Shown here piece by piece: positions 46,335 through 55,918 of a stretch of 64,000 nt of DNA. Position numbers and translations under genes: made by a program. Source of the DNA: Pseudoalteromonas piratica (GTDB lineage Bacteria > Pseudomonadota > Gammaproteobacteria > Enterobacterales > Alteromonadaceae). The first letter of the stretch is position 1; the number at the start of each line of letters is the position of its first letter. The notes beneath the pieces are model-generated. The model worked only from the letters and a program-made list of their open reading frames with translations, did no database searches and was not told the DNA's origin. The stretch lies in contig NZ_CP009888.1 in assembly GCF_000788395.1 (NCBI RefSeq), positions 2,128,001 to 2,192,000 of the forward strand. Direction: 5' to 3'.

Positions 46335-46535
46335 ATGGGCTATAAATTAAAAAGCCACAGAGGTGCTGCAAAGCGCTTCAAAAAGACTGCTTCAGGCGGT
46401 TTCAAGCGTAAACAAGCGCACTTACGTCACATTCTGACTAAGAAATCTTCTAAGCGTAAGCTTCACTTACGTCCTAAGGCTATGGTTCATAAGAACGATA
46501 TCGGCCTTATCAACCGTATGTTACCATTCGCTTAA
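46335..46535 (+). CDS. rpmI: 50S ribosomal protein L35
   Basis: 66 residues from ATG 46335 with GGAG 8 bases upstream; the longer frame from 46275 lies in the structured leader. [15 protein letters not shown] and [13 protein letters not shown] are L35 hallmarks. Very basic. Confidence 0.98.
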   Translation: MGYKLKSHRGAAKRFKKTASGGFKRKQAHLRHILTKKSSKRKLHLRPKAMVHKNDIGLINRMLPFA

Positions 46536-46550
46536 TAGGGGTTTTTAGTC

Positions 46551-46910
46551 ATGGCAAGAGTTAAACGCGGTGTTATCGCACGTGCACGTCACAAGAAAGT
46601 TTTAAAGCAAGCTAAAGGTTACTACGGAGCACGTTCACGTGTTTATCGCGTAGCGTTCCAAGCAGTAACTAAAGCAGGTCAATACGCTTACCGCGACCGT
46701 CGCGCTAAGAAACGTACTTTCCGTCAATTATGGATTGCACGTATCAACGCGGCTGCACGTCAGAACGGTCTATCTTACAGCCGTTTCATTAACGGTCTTA
46801 AGAAGTCATCTGTTGAAATCGATCGTAAGATCCTTGCAGATATCGCTGTATACGACCAAGTAGCTTTCGCAGCACTAGTTGCTAAAGCAAAAGAAGGTCT
46901 AGCTGCTTAA
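46551..46910 (+). CDS. rplT: 50S ribosomal protein L20
   Basis: 119 residues. [30 protein letters not shown] and [17 protein letters not shown] are L20 hallmarks. L20 is an early 50S assembly protein and, in E. coli, also the repressor of this operon. GGGGTTTTTAGTC separates it from rpmI; a terminator follows. Confidence 0.98.
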   Translation: MARVKRGVIARARHKKVLKQAKGYYGARSRVYRVAFQAVTKAGQYAYRDRRAKKRTFRQLWIARINAAARQNGLSYSRFINGLKKSSVEIDRKILADIAVYDQVAFAALVAKAKEGLAA

Positions 46911-46937
46911 TCTTTGATTAAAACGCTTTACAGATTT

Positions 46938-46963
46938 AAAGGGAGCTTTTGCTCCCTTTTTTA
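46938..46963 (+). terminator. intrinsic terminator of the thrS-infC-rpmI-rplT cluster
   Basis: Stem AAAGGGAGC / GCTCCCTTT, loop TTTT, then a T-run. Confidence 0.93.
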
Positions 46964-47007
46964 ATTTCTAAGTATAGAGTGTTCAGATTTAAGATTTCAG
47001 AATGCTG

Positions 47008-47084
47008 CTGAACCCTGAACCCTGAACCCTGAACCCTGAACCCTGAACCCTGAACCCTGAACCCTGAACCCTGAACCCTGAACC
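47008..47084. repeat. 11-copy perfect heptamer array (unit CTGAACC)
   Basis: Eleven uninterrupted, identical 7-base units run from 47008 to 47084. The last base is the G of the TAG stop (47084-47086) of the minus-strand SDR gene. A half-unit in opposite orientation (GTTCAG) lies at 46981-46986. The period is not a multiple of three. The unit looks like a eukaryotic telomere heptamer but its origin is surely slippage. Confidence 0.97.
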
Positions 47085-47911
47085 TATCTCGATTTCGTTA
47101 AAATGCTGTCCATTAAACGAGTTGATAAGATACGCTTTAAATAGCCAAATAAATAGGTAGGGAAGGTCACATAGTAGCGTGGTTTAGCACGCTTTGCTTC
47201 AATGGCGTGTAAAAGTTTTTTATAGACGGCTTGTGGACCAAGTGTAAAAGGTTGCGCTTTACCTTTTACTTCAAGGCGTGCTTGTTGTTTTAAATAGTTT
47301 TCATGGTGTGGGCTGTTTTCAGCGTCAATATTAGCACTAAAAAATGCGGCTAATGCGTTGTCTCTGAATTTAGATTCAATTGGCCCTGGTTCAATTAAAC
47401 TAACCTGAATCTTGGTATCTGAAAGCTCTTGACGCAGTGTATCCGTTAAACCTTCAAGTGCAAACTTACTCGCATTATAAGCACCTCTATAGGGTAGGGT
47501 TACTAGACCTAAAACTGATGAGTTTTGAATTATTCGGCCATGACCACGCTCACGCATATGTTTTATGGCAAGGCAAGTTAAATGATGCCAACCAAATAGG
47601 TTGGTTTCAAATTGTTTTCTTAACGCATCTGTTGGCAGGTCTTCAACAGCACCAGGTTGACCATATGCACCGTTATTAAACAACACATCAATATGACCGA
47701 GTATTTCAAGTGCTTGGCAGTAACCATTTTCAATACTTGCCTCATCAGCAAGGTCAATGACAACACTATGAATACCTTGCTGTTGTAAGCGCTCAACATC
47801 AGCTTGTTTTCGACAACTGGCAACGACCTTGTAGCCACGTTCAACGAGCGCTTTTGCGCAATAGTAGCCAATGCCTGTTGAACTACCGGTGATTAAAACT
47901 GTTTTAGTCAT
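47084..47911 (-). CDS. short-chain dehydrogenase/reductase
   Basis: 275 residues. Cofactor site ITGSSTGIGYYCAKAL at 6-21 (TGxxxGIG), LFNNGAYGQ, catalytic Ser in NSSVLGLVTLP and YNASKFALEGL with the YxxxK pair; IEPGPIESKF follows. Classical SDR oxidoreductase, substrate unknown. A basic, partly hydrophobic C-terminus (YLFGYLKRIL) may touch the membrane. The stop codon directly abuts the heptamer array. Confidence 0.9.
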   Translation of the reverse strand: MTKTVLITGSSTGIGYYCAKALVERGYKVVASCRKQADVERLQQQGIHSVVIDLADEASIENGYCQALEILGHIDVLFNNGAYGQPGAVEDLPTDALRKQFETNLFGWHHLTCLAIKHMRERGHGRIIQNSSVLGLVTLPYRGAYNASKFALEGLTDTLRQELSDTKIQVSLIEPGPIESKFRDNALAAFFSANIDAENSPHHENYLKQQARLEVKGKAQPFTLGPQAVYKKLLHAIEAKRAKPRYYVTFPTYLFGYLKRILSTRLMDSILTKSR

Positions 47912-48017
47912 ATGTTCTGATTTTAGAGAATAATTGGCCCTACATTAACGTGTTCAATTGCAAATTCAAGTTAATTTGATTACCGTAAAGCCAAATTATA
48001 ATAAAGACTTAATCCAC

Positions 48018-49775
48018 ATGTTTTTAAATGCCTTACTACTCACTGCAGCAATCTCTGCAGTGGATCATTTACCGCCTTTAACACAGTGGCAAGGACAAAG
48101 TGAACGCTTGTTACAACCGACAAATCCACTGGCTACAGAGTTTGAACGATCTAATGGGTTAGTATCACCAACTTATATTGAGAGCATGGCTTACCTTGAT
48201 AGATTAGTTGCTAGCAACTCGAACCAATTCAAACTTGAGACAATTGGCACCAGTGATGCTGGTCGCGCAATTAAAATGCTTATTGCGAGTGAAAATGGTC
48301 AAATCGATAAAAATAAAGCGACTCTTTTACTGCAAGCAGGTATTCATTCAGGTGAAATTGACGGCAAAGACGCAACGTTTATGATGCTTCGCGATATTGC
48401 TCAAGGACAGCGAAATGATATTCTAAAGCGGGTCAATATTTTGTTTATTCCCATTTTGAATGTTGATGGACATGAAAATGCAAGTCGCTTTAATCGCATA
48501 AACCAACGTGGACCTGAGGTGATGGGGTTCCGTACAAATGGCCGTAATTTAAATTTAAACCGTGACTACACTAAGCTTGAAACCCCTGGCGTTCAAGCAG
48601 TTATGCGAGTGATTAATCAATATCAACCCGATATATATGTTGATATGCATGTGACTGATGGGGCTGATTATCAGTACGATATTACGTATGGCTCAACGCC
48701 ACGTTTTGCCTCAGACTCGCCTAAAATTGCAGAGTTTATCGAACAAAAAATTAATCCAGTTATAGATGCAAAGCTATCACGGTTTGGTCATATTCCTGGC
48801 CCGTTAATCTTTGTCATGAATAAACGTGAGCTGAGTGAAGGTTTAGCAGGTTGGGTTGCAACACCACGGTATTCTAACGGCTGGGGAGACCTTAATAACT
48901 TACCAACCATTTTGTTAGAAAACCATTCACTAAAACCCTATAAACAACGTGTACTTGGTACTTATGTCTTTTTAGATGGTGTTATTGATGCGGTATCAAC
49001 TAATTTAACGAAATTACGCCGAGTAGTTAAAATTGAAAAAGAGTTTATGCCACGTGAATTAGTGGTTGCGCGTGGCTACAGTAAAACGCCTAAACACATT
49101 GACTTTTTAGGCATAGAATACGAAAAGTTCTTTAGTGAACTGAGTAATCAACAAGAAGTACGCTATACCGGTAAAGTTAAAACATTTGAGAATTTACCTG
49201 TATTTTGGCGCGAAGAAGTGGTTGAGAAAGTCAAAGTGCCAACTGCATATTATTTGCCAAAATCGTGGAGTAATATAGCAGCAAAACTACAGAATCATGG
49301 AATTACATTAGAACGCGGTTATGGTGTGGTTAACCACTTAAAGCAAATTAAGGTAGTCGATCATCAGTTTGCAAGAGCACCTTTTGAAAATCGCTTACAA
49401 GTTTCAGGTGTCTTTGAATATCAGGACATATCAAATATTGACTTAAGTGGCTATTTCAAGATAAGTACAGCGCAGTTAAGTGGTAAGCTAGCAGTGCATT
49501 TGTTACAACCAGAAGCAGAAGACTCTTTTTTCAGCTGGGGCTTTTTTAATAGCATTTTCCAGCGCACCGAATATTCAGAAAATTACGCATTATTACCCTT
49601 TGCAGAGAAAATGCTTGCTTCAAATCCAAAGCTTAAGCGTGAGTTTGAAGACAAGTTAGCAAATGATAAAGACTTTAAAAACAATGCGAAAAAACGTTTA
49701 GATTGGTTATACAGTAAAACACCATTTTACGATGGTGGCTATTTAACCTACCCAATATTAATTGATTATGAGTAA
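48018..49775 (+). CDS. M14 family zinc carboxypeptidase-like protein, secreted
   Basis: 585 residues from ATG 48018, which gives a short signal peptide; a TTG-started frame from 47958 is open but does not look like one. QAGIHSGEIDGKDA holds the zinc-binding HxxE, LNLNRDYTKLETPGV the substrate Arg region, and YVDMHVTDGADYQYD the third zinc ligand; ILLENHS carries the likely catalytic Glu. The C-terminal 250 residues are not recognised. Probably exported and acting on peptides. Confidence 0.82.
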   Translation: MFLNALLLTAAISAVDHLPPLTQWQGQSERLLQPTNPLATEFERSNGLVSPTYIESMAYLDRLVASNSNQFKLETIGTSDAGRAIKMLIASENGQIDKNKATLLLQAGIHSGEIDGKDATFMMLRDIAQGQRNDILKRVNILFIPILNVDGHENASRFNRINQRGPEVMGFRTNGRNLNLNRDYTKLETPGVQAVMRVINQYQPDIYVDMHVTDGADYQYDITYGSTPRFASDSPKIAEFIEQKINPVIDAKLSRFGHIPGPLIFVMNKRELSEGLAGWVATPRYSNGWGDLNNLPTILLENHSLKPYKQRVLGTYVFLDGVIDAVSTNLTKLRRVVKIEKEFMPRELVVARGYSKTPKHIDFLGIEYEKFFSELSNQQEVRYTGKVKTFENLPVFWREEVVEKVKVPTAYYLPKSWSNIAAKLQNHGITLERGYGVVNHLKQIKVVDHQFARAPFENRLQVSGVFEYQDISNIDLSGYFKISTAQLSGKLAVHLLQPEAEDSFFSWGFFNSIFQRTEYSENYALLPFAEKMLASNPKLKREFEDKLANDKDFKNNAKKRLDWLYSKTPFYDGGYLTYPILIDYE

Positions 49776-49778
49776 GTA

Positions 49779-50423
49779 ATGTTAGAAGTTATTACACAGC
49801 CTGTTACGCCTTTTGCACAAAATTCAAATCTCCTAGTGTGTCAAACAACACGTCAAGCTGTGATCATCGATCCAGGTGGTGACGTTGAGAAGCTGATGCA
49901 AGTTATTGAAAGCGCAAATTGTAAACTGATTGCCATATTACTAACACATGGTCATCTTGACCACGTGGGAGGTGCTGAGCAACTAGCACAACACTGTAAT
50001 ATTGATATTGTGGGCCCTCACTTAGGTGATAAGTTTTGGCTTGACGCGTTGCCAAAACAAAGTGAAATGTTTAATTTTCCCATGGCAGAGGTTTTTTCTC
50101 CTGCTAAATGGCTTGAAGAAGGTGAGCAATTTACCTTTGGTGAGTTAACGCTTGAGGTACGCTTTACGCCAGGACATACCCCTGGCCATGTCATCTTTGT
50201 TGAACATAGCACAAAGCGCATTTTTGTCGGGGATGTGTTGTTTAAGGGTTCCGTAGGTAGAACTGATTTCCCCGGGGGCAATGCTGCTCAGTTAAAACAG
50301 TCTATTGAATCAAAGATATATAGTTTACCGGATGACTATACGGTATTTCCGGGACATGGGCCTACTACAACTGTCGGTTATGAAAAACAAACAAACCCAT
50401 TTACCAGTGGTCGTTTTGGTTAG
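49779..50423 (+). CDS. MBL-fold metallo-hydrolase (GloB/YcbL-like)
   Basis: 214 residues. THGHLDHVGG near residue 57 is the HxHxDH motif; TPGHTPGHVIFV, VGDVLFKGSVGRTDFPG and PGHGPTTT supply the remaining metal ligands. Closest in pattern to YcbL-type glyoxalase II-like hydrolases, which cleave thioesters such as S-lactoylglutathione. Three bases behind the peptidase gene, so co-transcribed. Confidence 0.9.
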   Translation: MLEVITQPVTPFAQNSNLLVCQTTRQAVIIDPGGDVEKLMQVIESANCKLIAILLTHGHLDHVGGAEQLAQHCNIDIVGPHLGDKFWLDALPKQSEMFNFPMAEVFSPAKWLEEGEQFTFGELTLEVRFTPGHTPGHVIFVEHSTKRIFVGDVLFKGSVGRTDFPGGNAAQLKQSIESKIYSLPDDYTVFPGHGPTTTVGYEKQTNPFTSGRFG

Positions 50424-50529
50424 TTAACTTACTTCCCCAAATTTAGGCCAAATTATTAATAAATTGGCAGACGGATTTGGGATTATATAGTATTATTTAA
50501 TCCTTAATGAGTTAATTTAAGAATAAGCT

Positions 50530-50988
50530 ATGTCATTAAACCAAGTAGATCGTCAAATACTCGCATTAATTCAAAAAGACGCGAGTTTATCAACTGCTGA
50601 AATTGCAGACCAAGTAGGTTTGTCTCAATCACCTTGTTGGCGCCGTATATCGCGTTTAGAGCAAGAGGGCTATATCAAAGGCAAAGTAGCCATTCTTGAG
50701 CCTAAAAAGTTAGGCTTTGATATGTTGGTTTACGCACATGTAAGGCTATCAAGTCATGGTCGATCTCAATTGGCTGAGTTCGAAGAACTGATCCAAAGCT
50801 ATGATGAAGTGACTGAGTGTTACACTATGGCAGGAACCATGGACTTTATGCTTCGTATTATTTCAAAGGGTATTGAAGGATATGAACATTTTGTTCGCGA
50901 TAAGCTACTAAGTTTAGATTATGTACAAGAAGTTCATTCAAACGTGACTATGACGTGTGTAAAACGGACAACGTCGTTACCAATTTAA
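50530..50988 (+). CDS. Lrp/AsnC family transcriptional regulator
   Basis: 152 residues. Helix-turn-helix at 20-45 (STAEIADQVGLSQSPCWRRISRLEQEGYI) and an AsnC ligand domain with VTECYTMAGTMDFMLRI. It probably senses an amino acid. Single gene with a terminator. Confidence 0.92.
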   Translation: MSLNQVDRQILALIQKDASLSTAEIADQVGLSQSPCWRRISRLEQEGYIKGKVAILEPKKLGFDMLVYAHVRLSSHGRSQLAEFEELIQSYDEVTECYTMAGTMDFMLRIISKGIEGYEHFVRDKLLSLDYVQEVHSNVTMTCVKRTTSLPI

Positions 50989-51012
50989 TCGTTCACACGT
51001 TTTTATCTTTTT

Positions 51013-51040
51013 TAAAGCCGCCACTTAGGCGGTTTTTTTG
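51013..51040 (+). terminator. intrinsic terminator behind the Lrp-type gene
   Basis: GCCGCC / GGCGGT stem, loop ACTTA, then seven T. Confidence 0.85.
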
Positions 51041-51173
51041 TGAAATTTATTAAATTGTTATAAATCGGTCATTCTGCTAAAATTCGCGCCCTTAAAACTA
51101 GACAAAAAATAAACCTCACCTAGGCTAATAGCTTATCTGTTAGCGTGAAGTTGTGCTACTCAATGGGAGATCC

Positions 51174-52730
51174 ATGTTTAACTTATTATCAAGAGCCCCG
51201 AAATCGGCTAAAAATGATATTCTATCAGGCCTAACGGTTGCGTTAGCCTTAGTACCTGAAGCTGTTGCTTTTGCATTTGTTGCACATGTTGAGCCATTAG
51301 TTGGTTTATATGCTGCATTTATTGTTGGTCTAATTACTGCGGTATTTGGTGGTCGTCCAGGCATGATCTCAGGTGCAACCGGTGCTTTAGCGGTTGTGAT
51401 GGTAAGCCTTGTTGTAACACATGGGGTCGAGTATTTATTTGCTACTGTGCTGCTGATGGGGATTTTACAAATTCTCGCCGGTGTCATGAAGTTGGGTAAA
51501 TTTATTCGTATGGTACCGCACCCTGTGATGCTCGGCTTTGTAAATGGTTTGGCAATTGTTATTTTCCTCGCACAATTAGGGCAGTTTAAAGCTCCTGATG
51601 CAAATGGTGAGATGCAATGGATGACAGGTGAGCCAATGATGATTATGGCGGGCCTCGTTGCGCTTACCATGGGTATTATTCATTTTTTACCAAAGTTAAC
51701 CTCAGCAATTCCTTCTTCTCTTGCAGCAATTGTTGTCGTTACTGGTTTAGTAATTGGCTTAGATTTAGAAGCTCGCACAGTGGTTGATTTCTTAAAAGAC
51801 ATGACCGGTGATGCAAATGCAACCATGGCAGGGGGGCTTCCTGAATTCCATATTCCAAATGTACCGTTCACCCTTGAAACACTATGGATTATCTTACCTT
51901 ACGCATTAGTACTTGCAGCAATTGGTTTAATCGAGTCTTTACTAACACTGACGTTGATTGATGAAATTACTGAAACACGTGGTAACGGTAACCAAGAATG
52001 TATTGGTCAAGGTGCTGCAAACGTAACGTGTGGCTTTTTTGGCGCAATGGGTGGCTGTGCGATGATTGGTCAGTCAATGATTAATATTAACTCTGGCGGT
52101 CGTTCTCGTCTTTCTGGTATTACGGCTGCTGTGATGCTGTTAATGTTTATCTTGTTCGCTGCAAGCCTAATTGAGATGATCCCACTTGCTGCACTTGTTG
52201 GTGTAATGTTTATGGTTGTGTTAGGCACATTTGAATGGTCTAGCTTCCGTATTATGAAAAAAGTACCTAAAACGGACGCATTCGTTATTGTGTTAGTGTC
52301 AGGCGTAACGGTATTCACAGATTTAGCGGTTGCGGTATGTGTTGGTGTTATTGTGTCCGCTTTAGTATTTGCTTGGGAGCATGCAAAACACATTTACACA
52401 ACATCTTATATCGATGAAAACGGTTCAAAAGTATATGAATTACACGGCCCTGTGTTTTTTGGATCAGTGAAAAACTTTTTAGAGCTATTTGACCCTAAAA
52501 ATGACCCACAAGATGTAATCGTTGAATTTAAACATAGCCGTGTAGCTGATCACAGTGCAATAGAAGCAATCGATAGCCTAGCAGAACGCTATACGAAGCA
52601 AGGCAAGCAACTGCATTTACGTCATGTTTCAAAAGATTGTCAAAAGCTGCTATCACGTGCCAAAGACCTTGTTGAAGTGAATGTAATCGAAGATCCAACC
52701 TATAAAGTTGCATCAGACAAACTCGGTTAA
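51174..52730 (+). CDS. SulP family anion transporter
   Basis: 518 residues from ATG 51174 (GGGAG upstream); the GTG at 51153 adds 7 residues before the ribosome site. Ten to fourteen membrane segments with [25 protein letters not shown], the SulP signature, and a C-terminal STAS domain ([13 protein letters not shown]...[19 protein letters not shown]). Carries sulfate, bicarbonate or dicarboxylates; substrate not readable. Confidence 0.93.
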   Translation: MFNLLSRAPKSAKNDILSGLTVALALVPEAVAFAFVAHVEPLVGLYAAFIVGLITAVFGGRPGMISGATGALAVVMVSLVVTHGVEYLFATVLLMGILQILAGVMKLGKFIRMVPHPVMLGFVNGLAIVIFLAQLGQFKAPDANGEMQWMTGEPMMIMAGLVALTMGIIHFLPKLTSAIPSSLAAIVVVTGLVIGLDLEARTVVDFLKDMTGDANATMAGGLPEFHIPNVPFTLETLWIILPYALVLAAIGLIESLLTLTLIDEITETRGNGNQECIGQGAANVTCGFFGAMGGCAMIGQSMININSGGRSRLSGITAAVMLLMFILFAASLIEMIPLAALVGVMFMVVLGTFEWSSFRIMKKVPKTDAFVIVLVSGVTVFTDLAVAVCVGVIVSALVFAWEHAKHIYTTSYIDENGSKVYELHGPVFFGSVKNFLELFDPKNDPQDVIVEFKHSRVADHSAIEAIDSLAERYTKQGKQLHLRHVSKDCQKLLSRAKDLVEVNVIEDPTYKVASDKLG

Positions 52731-52747
52731 TTACTAACCGTATTGAG

Positions 52748-52777
52748 AAAAAGCTGGCTTAAGCCAGCTTTTTTTAT
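52748..52777 (+). terminator. intrinsic terminator behind the SulP gene
   Basis: Perfect palindrome AAGCTGGCTTAAGCCAGCTT at 52751-52770, then a T-run. Confidence 0.93.
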
Positions 52778-52891
52778 GTCAAATTGCAACTGGCATGCGA
52801 TGAAATGCAGGGAATCTAAGATGGCTATCAGTGCCTTTATTTAGCTAGGTTCTTATAATAAAGCTATTAAAGTTAAAAGAATGTAGACATT

Positions 52892-53956
52892 TTGAACTGG
52901 CAAAGACTAGTAGAAGATAGACAAAAGTTTTTTTGGGTTCTGCAAATTGCAGGCTGGGTTGGCTATGCCTTAGTTAACTACATTGGCTCACGTGTATTTG
53001 AAATGCGTGACATCTATGTTTTTGTTATTGTGTTAAACGCCTATGCAGGGTGTTTATTGACCATTCCTCTTCGTTATTTGTATCGTAAAGCGTGGAACGC
53101 AAAACCTCTTTTCTTAATCTTTGTTGTGTTTGTCGCATCTTACCTGGTTGGTACCACTTGGTCAGTTATTCAAAAGTTTAACTTATGGGAAATTTACCGC
53201 CACGGATATCGCCCTGATGAATGGTTTTACTACTTTAAACAAGGTCTAGATTCAGTTTACATTGTGCTATGTTGGAGTGGTCTGTACTTTGGTATTAAAT
53301 ATTATCAATTGCTGCAAGGTGAGAAACAAAAAGCACTAAAAGCAAATACCATGGCACATGAAGCGCAACTTAAAATGTTGCGTTATCAATTAAATCCGCA
53401 TTTTCTATTTAATACGCTTAATGCGATTTCAACCCTGATATTGGTAGAAGAAAACAAAAACGCAAATCAAATGGTAGCGAAGCTCAGTGAGTTTTTGCGT
53501 TACACACTCAATACAGATCCAATTAAACGCGTGCCATTTGAACAAGAATTGCATGTGTTAGGCCTCTACCTAGATATAGAAAAAGTGCGCTTTGAAGACC
53601 GCTTAAGTATTCACATTGATGTGAGTGATGAAGCAAAGCATGCACTCGTGCCAAGTATGATTTTGCAACCATTAATTGAAAACTCAATTAAGTACGCCAT
53701 TGCCAATTTAGAAAGTGGCGGGGAGATTTCAATTAAAGGTCAGGTTTTTGCCAACGAATTATTATTAGAAGTATCCGATAACGGTCCTGGTACAGATATC
53801 AGTGATGGTGTGTTAGTTAAAAATTCTGGTGTCGGGCTTGCAAACACGCAAGATCGCCTAAAGACACTTTACGAACATAACTATTCATTTGTATTATCTA
53901 ACAACCAGCCGCAAGGCCTTGTTGTTAATATACGTATTCCGTTTGAAAAAGGATAA
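52892..53956 (+). CDS. LytS/YehU-type sensor histidine kinase
   Basis: 354 residues starting at TTG 52892; no ATG precedes the first membrane helix. Four N-terminal membrane segments (15-150), then the His_kinase domain with YQLNPHFLFNTLNA where H170 is the phospho-acceptor, and an ATPase part with ILQPLIENSIKYAI and VSDNGPGTD. Signal unknown. Two bases separate it from its regulator. Confidence 0.92.
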   Translation: MNWQRLVEDRQKFFWVLQIAGWVGYALVNYIGSRVFEMRDIYVFVIVLNAYAGCLLTIPLRYLYRKAWNAKPLFLIFVVFVASYLVGTTWSVIQKFNLWEIYRHGYRPDEWFYYFKQGLDSVYIVLCWSGLYFGIKYYQLLQGEKQKALKANTMAHEAQLKMLRYQLNPHFLFNTLNAISTLILVEENKNANQMVAKLSEFLRYTLNTDPIKRVPFEQELHVLGLYLDIEKVRFEDRLSIHIDVSDEAKHALVPSMILQPLIENSIKYAIANLESGGEISIKGQVFANELLLEVSDNGPGTDISDGVLVKNSGVGLANTQDRLKTLYEHNYSFVLSNNQPQGLVVNIRIPFEKG

Positions 53957-53958
53957 CC

Positions 53959-54783
53959 ATGAATACAATAAAAACGCTTATTGTTGATGACGAACCTCTC
54001 GCAAGAAAAGGCTTATCAATAAGGTTAAGAGATTTCCCACACATTGAAGTTGTGGGCCTTTGTAAAAACGGTGAAGAAGCGTTGGCGGAGTGTAAACGCC
54101 AACAAGTAGACTTAATGTTCTTAGACATCCAAATGCCAGGGTTGTCGGGTTTAGAAGTGGTTAAACACCTTTCTGATTCGGCGATAGGGATCCCTGCTAT
54201 TGTGTTTGTTACTGCATTTGATCAATACGCGGTCAAAGCGTTTGAAATTCATGCATTAGACTACCTTCTGAAACCAGTAGACGACAACAGATTGAAGAAG
54301 GCGGTAGAAAAAGTGCAAACATATTTAAAATCACAAGAAGATACGAGCCATAAACGTAAACTTGCTAGTTTTGTAGCGGGTATTACTGGAAACAACTGTG
54401 AAGAGATCCTTAAAAAACTTGCTGCAGGCGATAAGCTTGAAGAAACACGTTTCCCAGAGTCAATTGCTGTAAAAGAGCAGGGCGAAATTGTACGTGTCCA
54501 AGTTAGCAGTATTCAATGGGTAGATGCTGCTGGTGATTATATGTGTTTACACTGCGCAGATGGTAAAACGCATATTCTTCGTAAAACAATGAAAGAGCTT
54601 GAAGCAGAGCTAGACCCAAAAGAGTTTGTACGTGTGCATCGCAGTGCAATTGTAAATAGTAAGCAAATTAATAAATTGGTAACGCAAGTAAGTGGCGAAT
54701 ACTTACTGGTTTTAGAAAATGGCCAAGAGTTAAAAGTAAGCCGTAGTTACCGAGATAAAGTGAAAGCAGCGTTGGCAAGCTAA
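53959..54783 (+). CDS. LytTR family response regulator
   Basis: 274 residues. Receiver domain with acidic pair D10/D11 and phospho-acceptor D56 in MFLDIQMPG, K near 107 in LLKPVDD, then a LytTR DNA-binding domain (SIQWVDAAGDYMCLHC...RVHRSAIVN). An unusually long linker of about 60 residues joins the two. Partner of the preceding sensor. Confidence 0.93.
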   Translation: MNTIKTLIVDDEPLARKGLSIRLRDFPHIEVVGLCKNGEEALAECKRQQVDLMFLDIQMPGLSGLEVVKHLSDSAIGIPAIVFVTAFDQYAVKAFEIHALDYLLKPVDDNRLKKAVEKVQTYLKSQEDTSHKRKLASFVAGITGNNCEEILKKLAAGDKLEETRFPESIAVKEQGEIVRVQVSSIQWVDAAGDYMCLHCADGKTHILRKTMKELEAELDPKEFVRVHRSAIVNSKQINKLVTQVSGEYLLVLENGQELKVSRSYRDKVKAALAS

Positions 54784-54784
54784 C

Positions 54785-54812
54785 AAAAAGCGCGGTATAT
54801 CCGCGCTTTTTA
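54785..54812 (+). terminator. bidirectional intrinsic terminator
   Basis: AAAAGCGCGG / CCGCGCTTTT with loop TATAT, between convergent regulator and pfkA genes; also serves pfkA. Confidence 0.93.
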
Positions 54813-55802
54813 GTCTAGATTAAAATTTAGTTGATTTAGTCTACGAATGATTTCTTGATTGTAGGTGTTATTGTAGCTGGTTGCACAGAGAGCGGTTTCC
54901 GTTGCTCGATTATTTAACATACCGACCATAATATCGGACTTATTATTTCTTACTGCGTCCACTGCGGCAACACCAAGCTGAGTAGCTAATACTCTATCTG
55001 ATGCTACAGGGCTGCCACCACGCTGTATATAACCAAGAATGGCTGCTTTACTGTCTACCCCAGTGTATCGCTCAATTTTTTTACTTAGCGCATCGGCACT
55101 AAAGTTCAAAGAGTTCTCAGCCATCACAATAATATAGCTATCGGTACGATGATTTTTGATGGCAGTGTTAATATTGACAAGCAGGTTATCGATAAATTGT
55201 ACTTCATCTTCGATTACTTCTTTACAGACAATGTGTTCTGCACCGGAAGCAATTGCTGATTCGACGGCCAGAAAACCACAGTTTCTACCCATTACTTCAA
55301 CAATAAAGATACGTTCGAATGCATTCGCAGTGTCGCGTATTTTATCAATACTGTCTAAAGCAGTTTCTACCGCAGTCCAAAATCCGATGGTTTGGTCAGT
55401 CCCATTTATGTCGTTGTCAATGGTTCCAGGAATACCAATGATATTACCTTGCCAAAGCTTGCTAATCGCCTGACAACCTTTAAAACTACCATCACCGCCA
55501 ATCACAATGAGCGCATCAATTTTATTTACTTTGAGCGTTTCAACAACGCTATTAGGGCCAACATCAGATAACATTGCTTTACAGCGTGCAGACTTTAAAA
55601 TTGTGCCGCCTTTTCGCACAATATCATCAACACGATGTCGGTTTAGCTCAATAAAATTATTTTCAATCAAGCCATTGTATCCACCGACAAATCCTAATAC
55701 TTGATATTGAAATTTTTCAGCTTGCAAGGTGACAGCACGAATGGCGGCGTTCATACCTGGTGCATCGCCGCCTGAAGTGATAAGTGCGATTCTTTTAGTC
55801 AT
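54810..55802 (-). CDS. pfkA: 6-phosphofructokinase
   Basis: 330 residues. ITSGGDAPGMNAAIRA at 8-23, VIGGDGSFKG (a Gly at the ATP-specific position) and GIPGTIDNDINGTD with the catalytic Asp; MGRNCGFLA and IQRGGSP complete the site. ATP-dependent phosphorylation of fructose-6-P, the committing glycolytic step. Single gene. Confidence 0.95.
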   Translation of the reverse strand: MTKRIALITSGGDAPGMNAAIRAVTLQAEKFQYQVLGFVGGYNGLIENNFIELNRHRVDDIVRKGGTILKSARCKAMLSDVGPNSVVETLKVNKIDALIVIGGDGSFKGCQAISKLWQGNIIGIPGTIDNDINGTDQTIGFWTAVETALDSIDKIRDTANAFERIFIVEVMGRNCGFLAVESAIASGAEHIVCKEVIEDEVQFIDNLLVNINTAIKNHRTDSYIIVMAENSLNFSADALSKKIERYTGVDSKAAILGYIQRGGSPVASDRVLATQLGVAAVDAVRNNKSDIMVGMLNNRATETALCATSYNNTYNQEIIRRLNQLNFNLD

Positions 55803-55887
55803 AATTTACATACAGTTAGTAGCGCGTATGCTTTCATACTAGTAAAAAATAGCGTTAAATTAAATAGGGGTGGTGGCTTGAAGTTAT

Positions 55888-55918
55888 TAAAAAAGGAAGC
55901 ATCAGCTTCCTTTTTTTA
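55888..55918 (-). terminator. intrinsic terminator of ttcA
   Basis: GGAAGC / GCTTCC stem with loop ATCA between A- and T-runs; works in both directions, ending at the ttcA stop codon. Confidence 0.9.

Noticed and set aside
47008..47084. CRISPR array
   Set aside because: The units are 7 bases with no spacers; it is a simple tandem repeat.
51140..51670. 176-residue minus-strand frame inside the SulP gene
   Set aside because: Low-complexity Thr/Ala/Pro translation typical of the antisense of a membrane protein.
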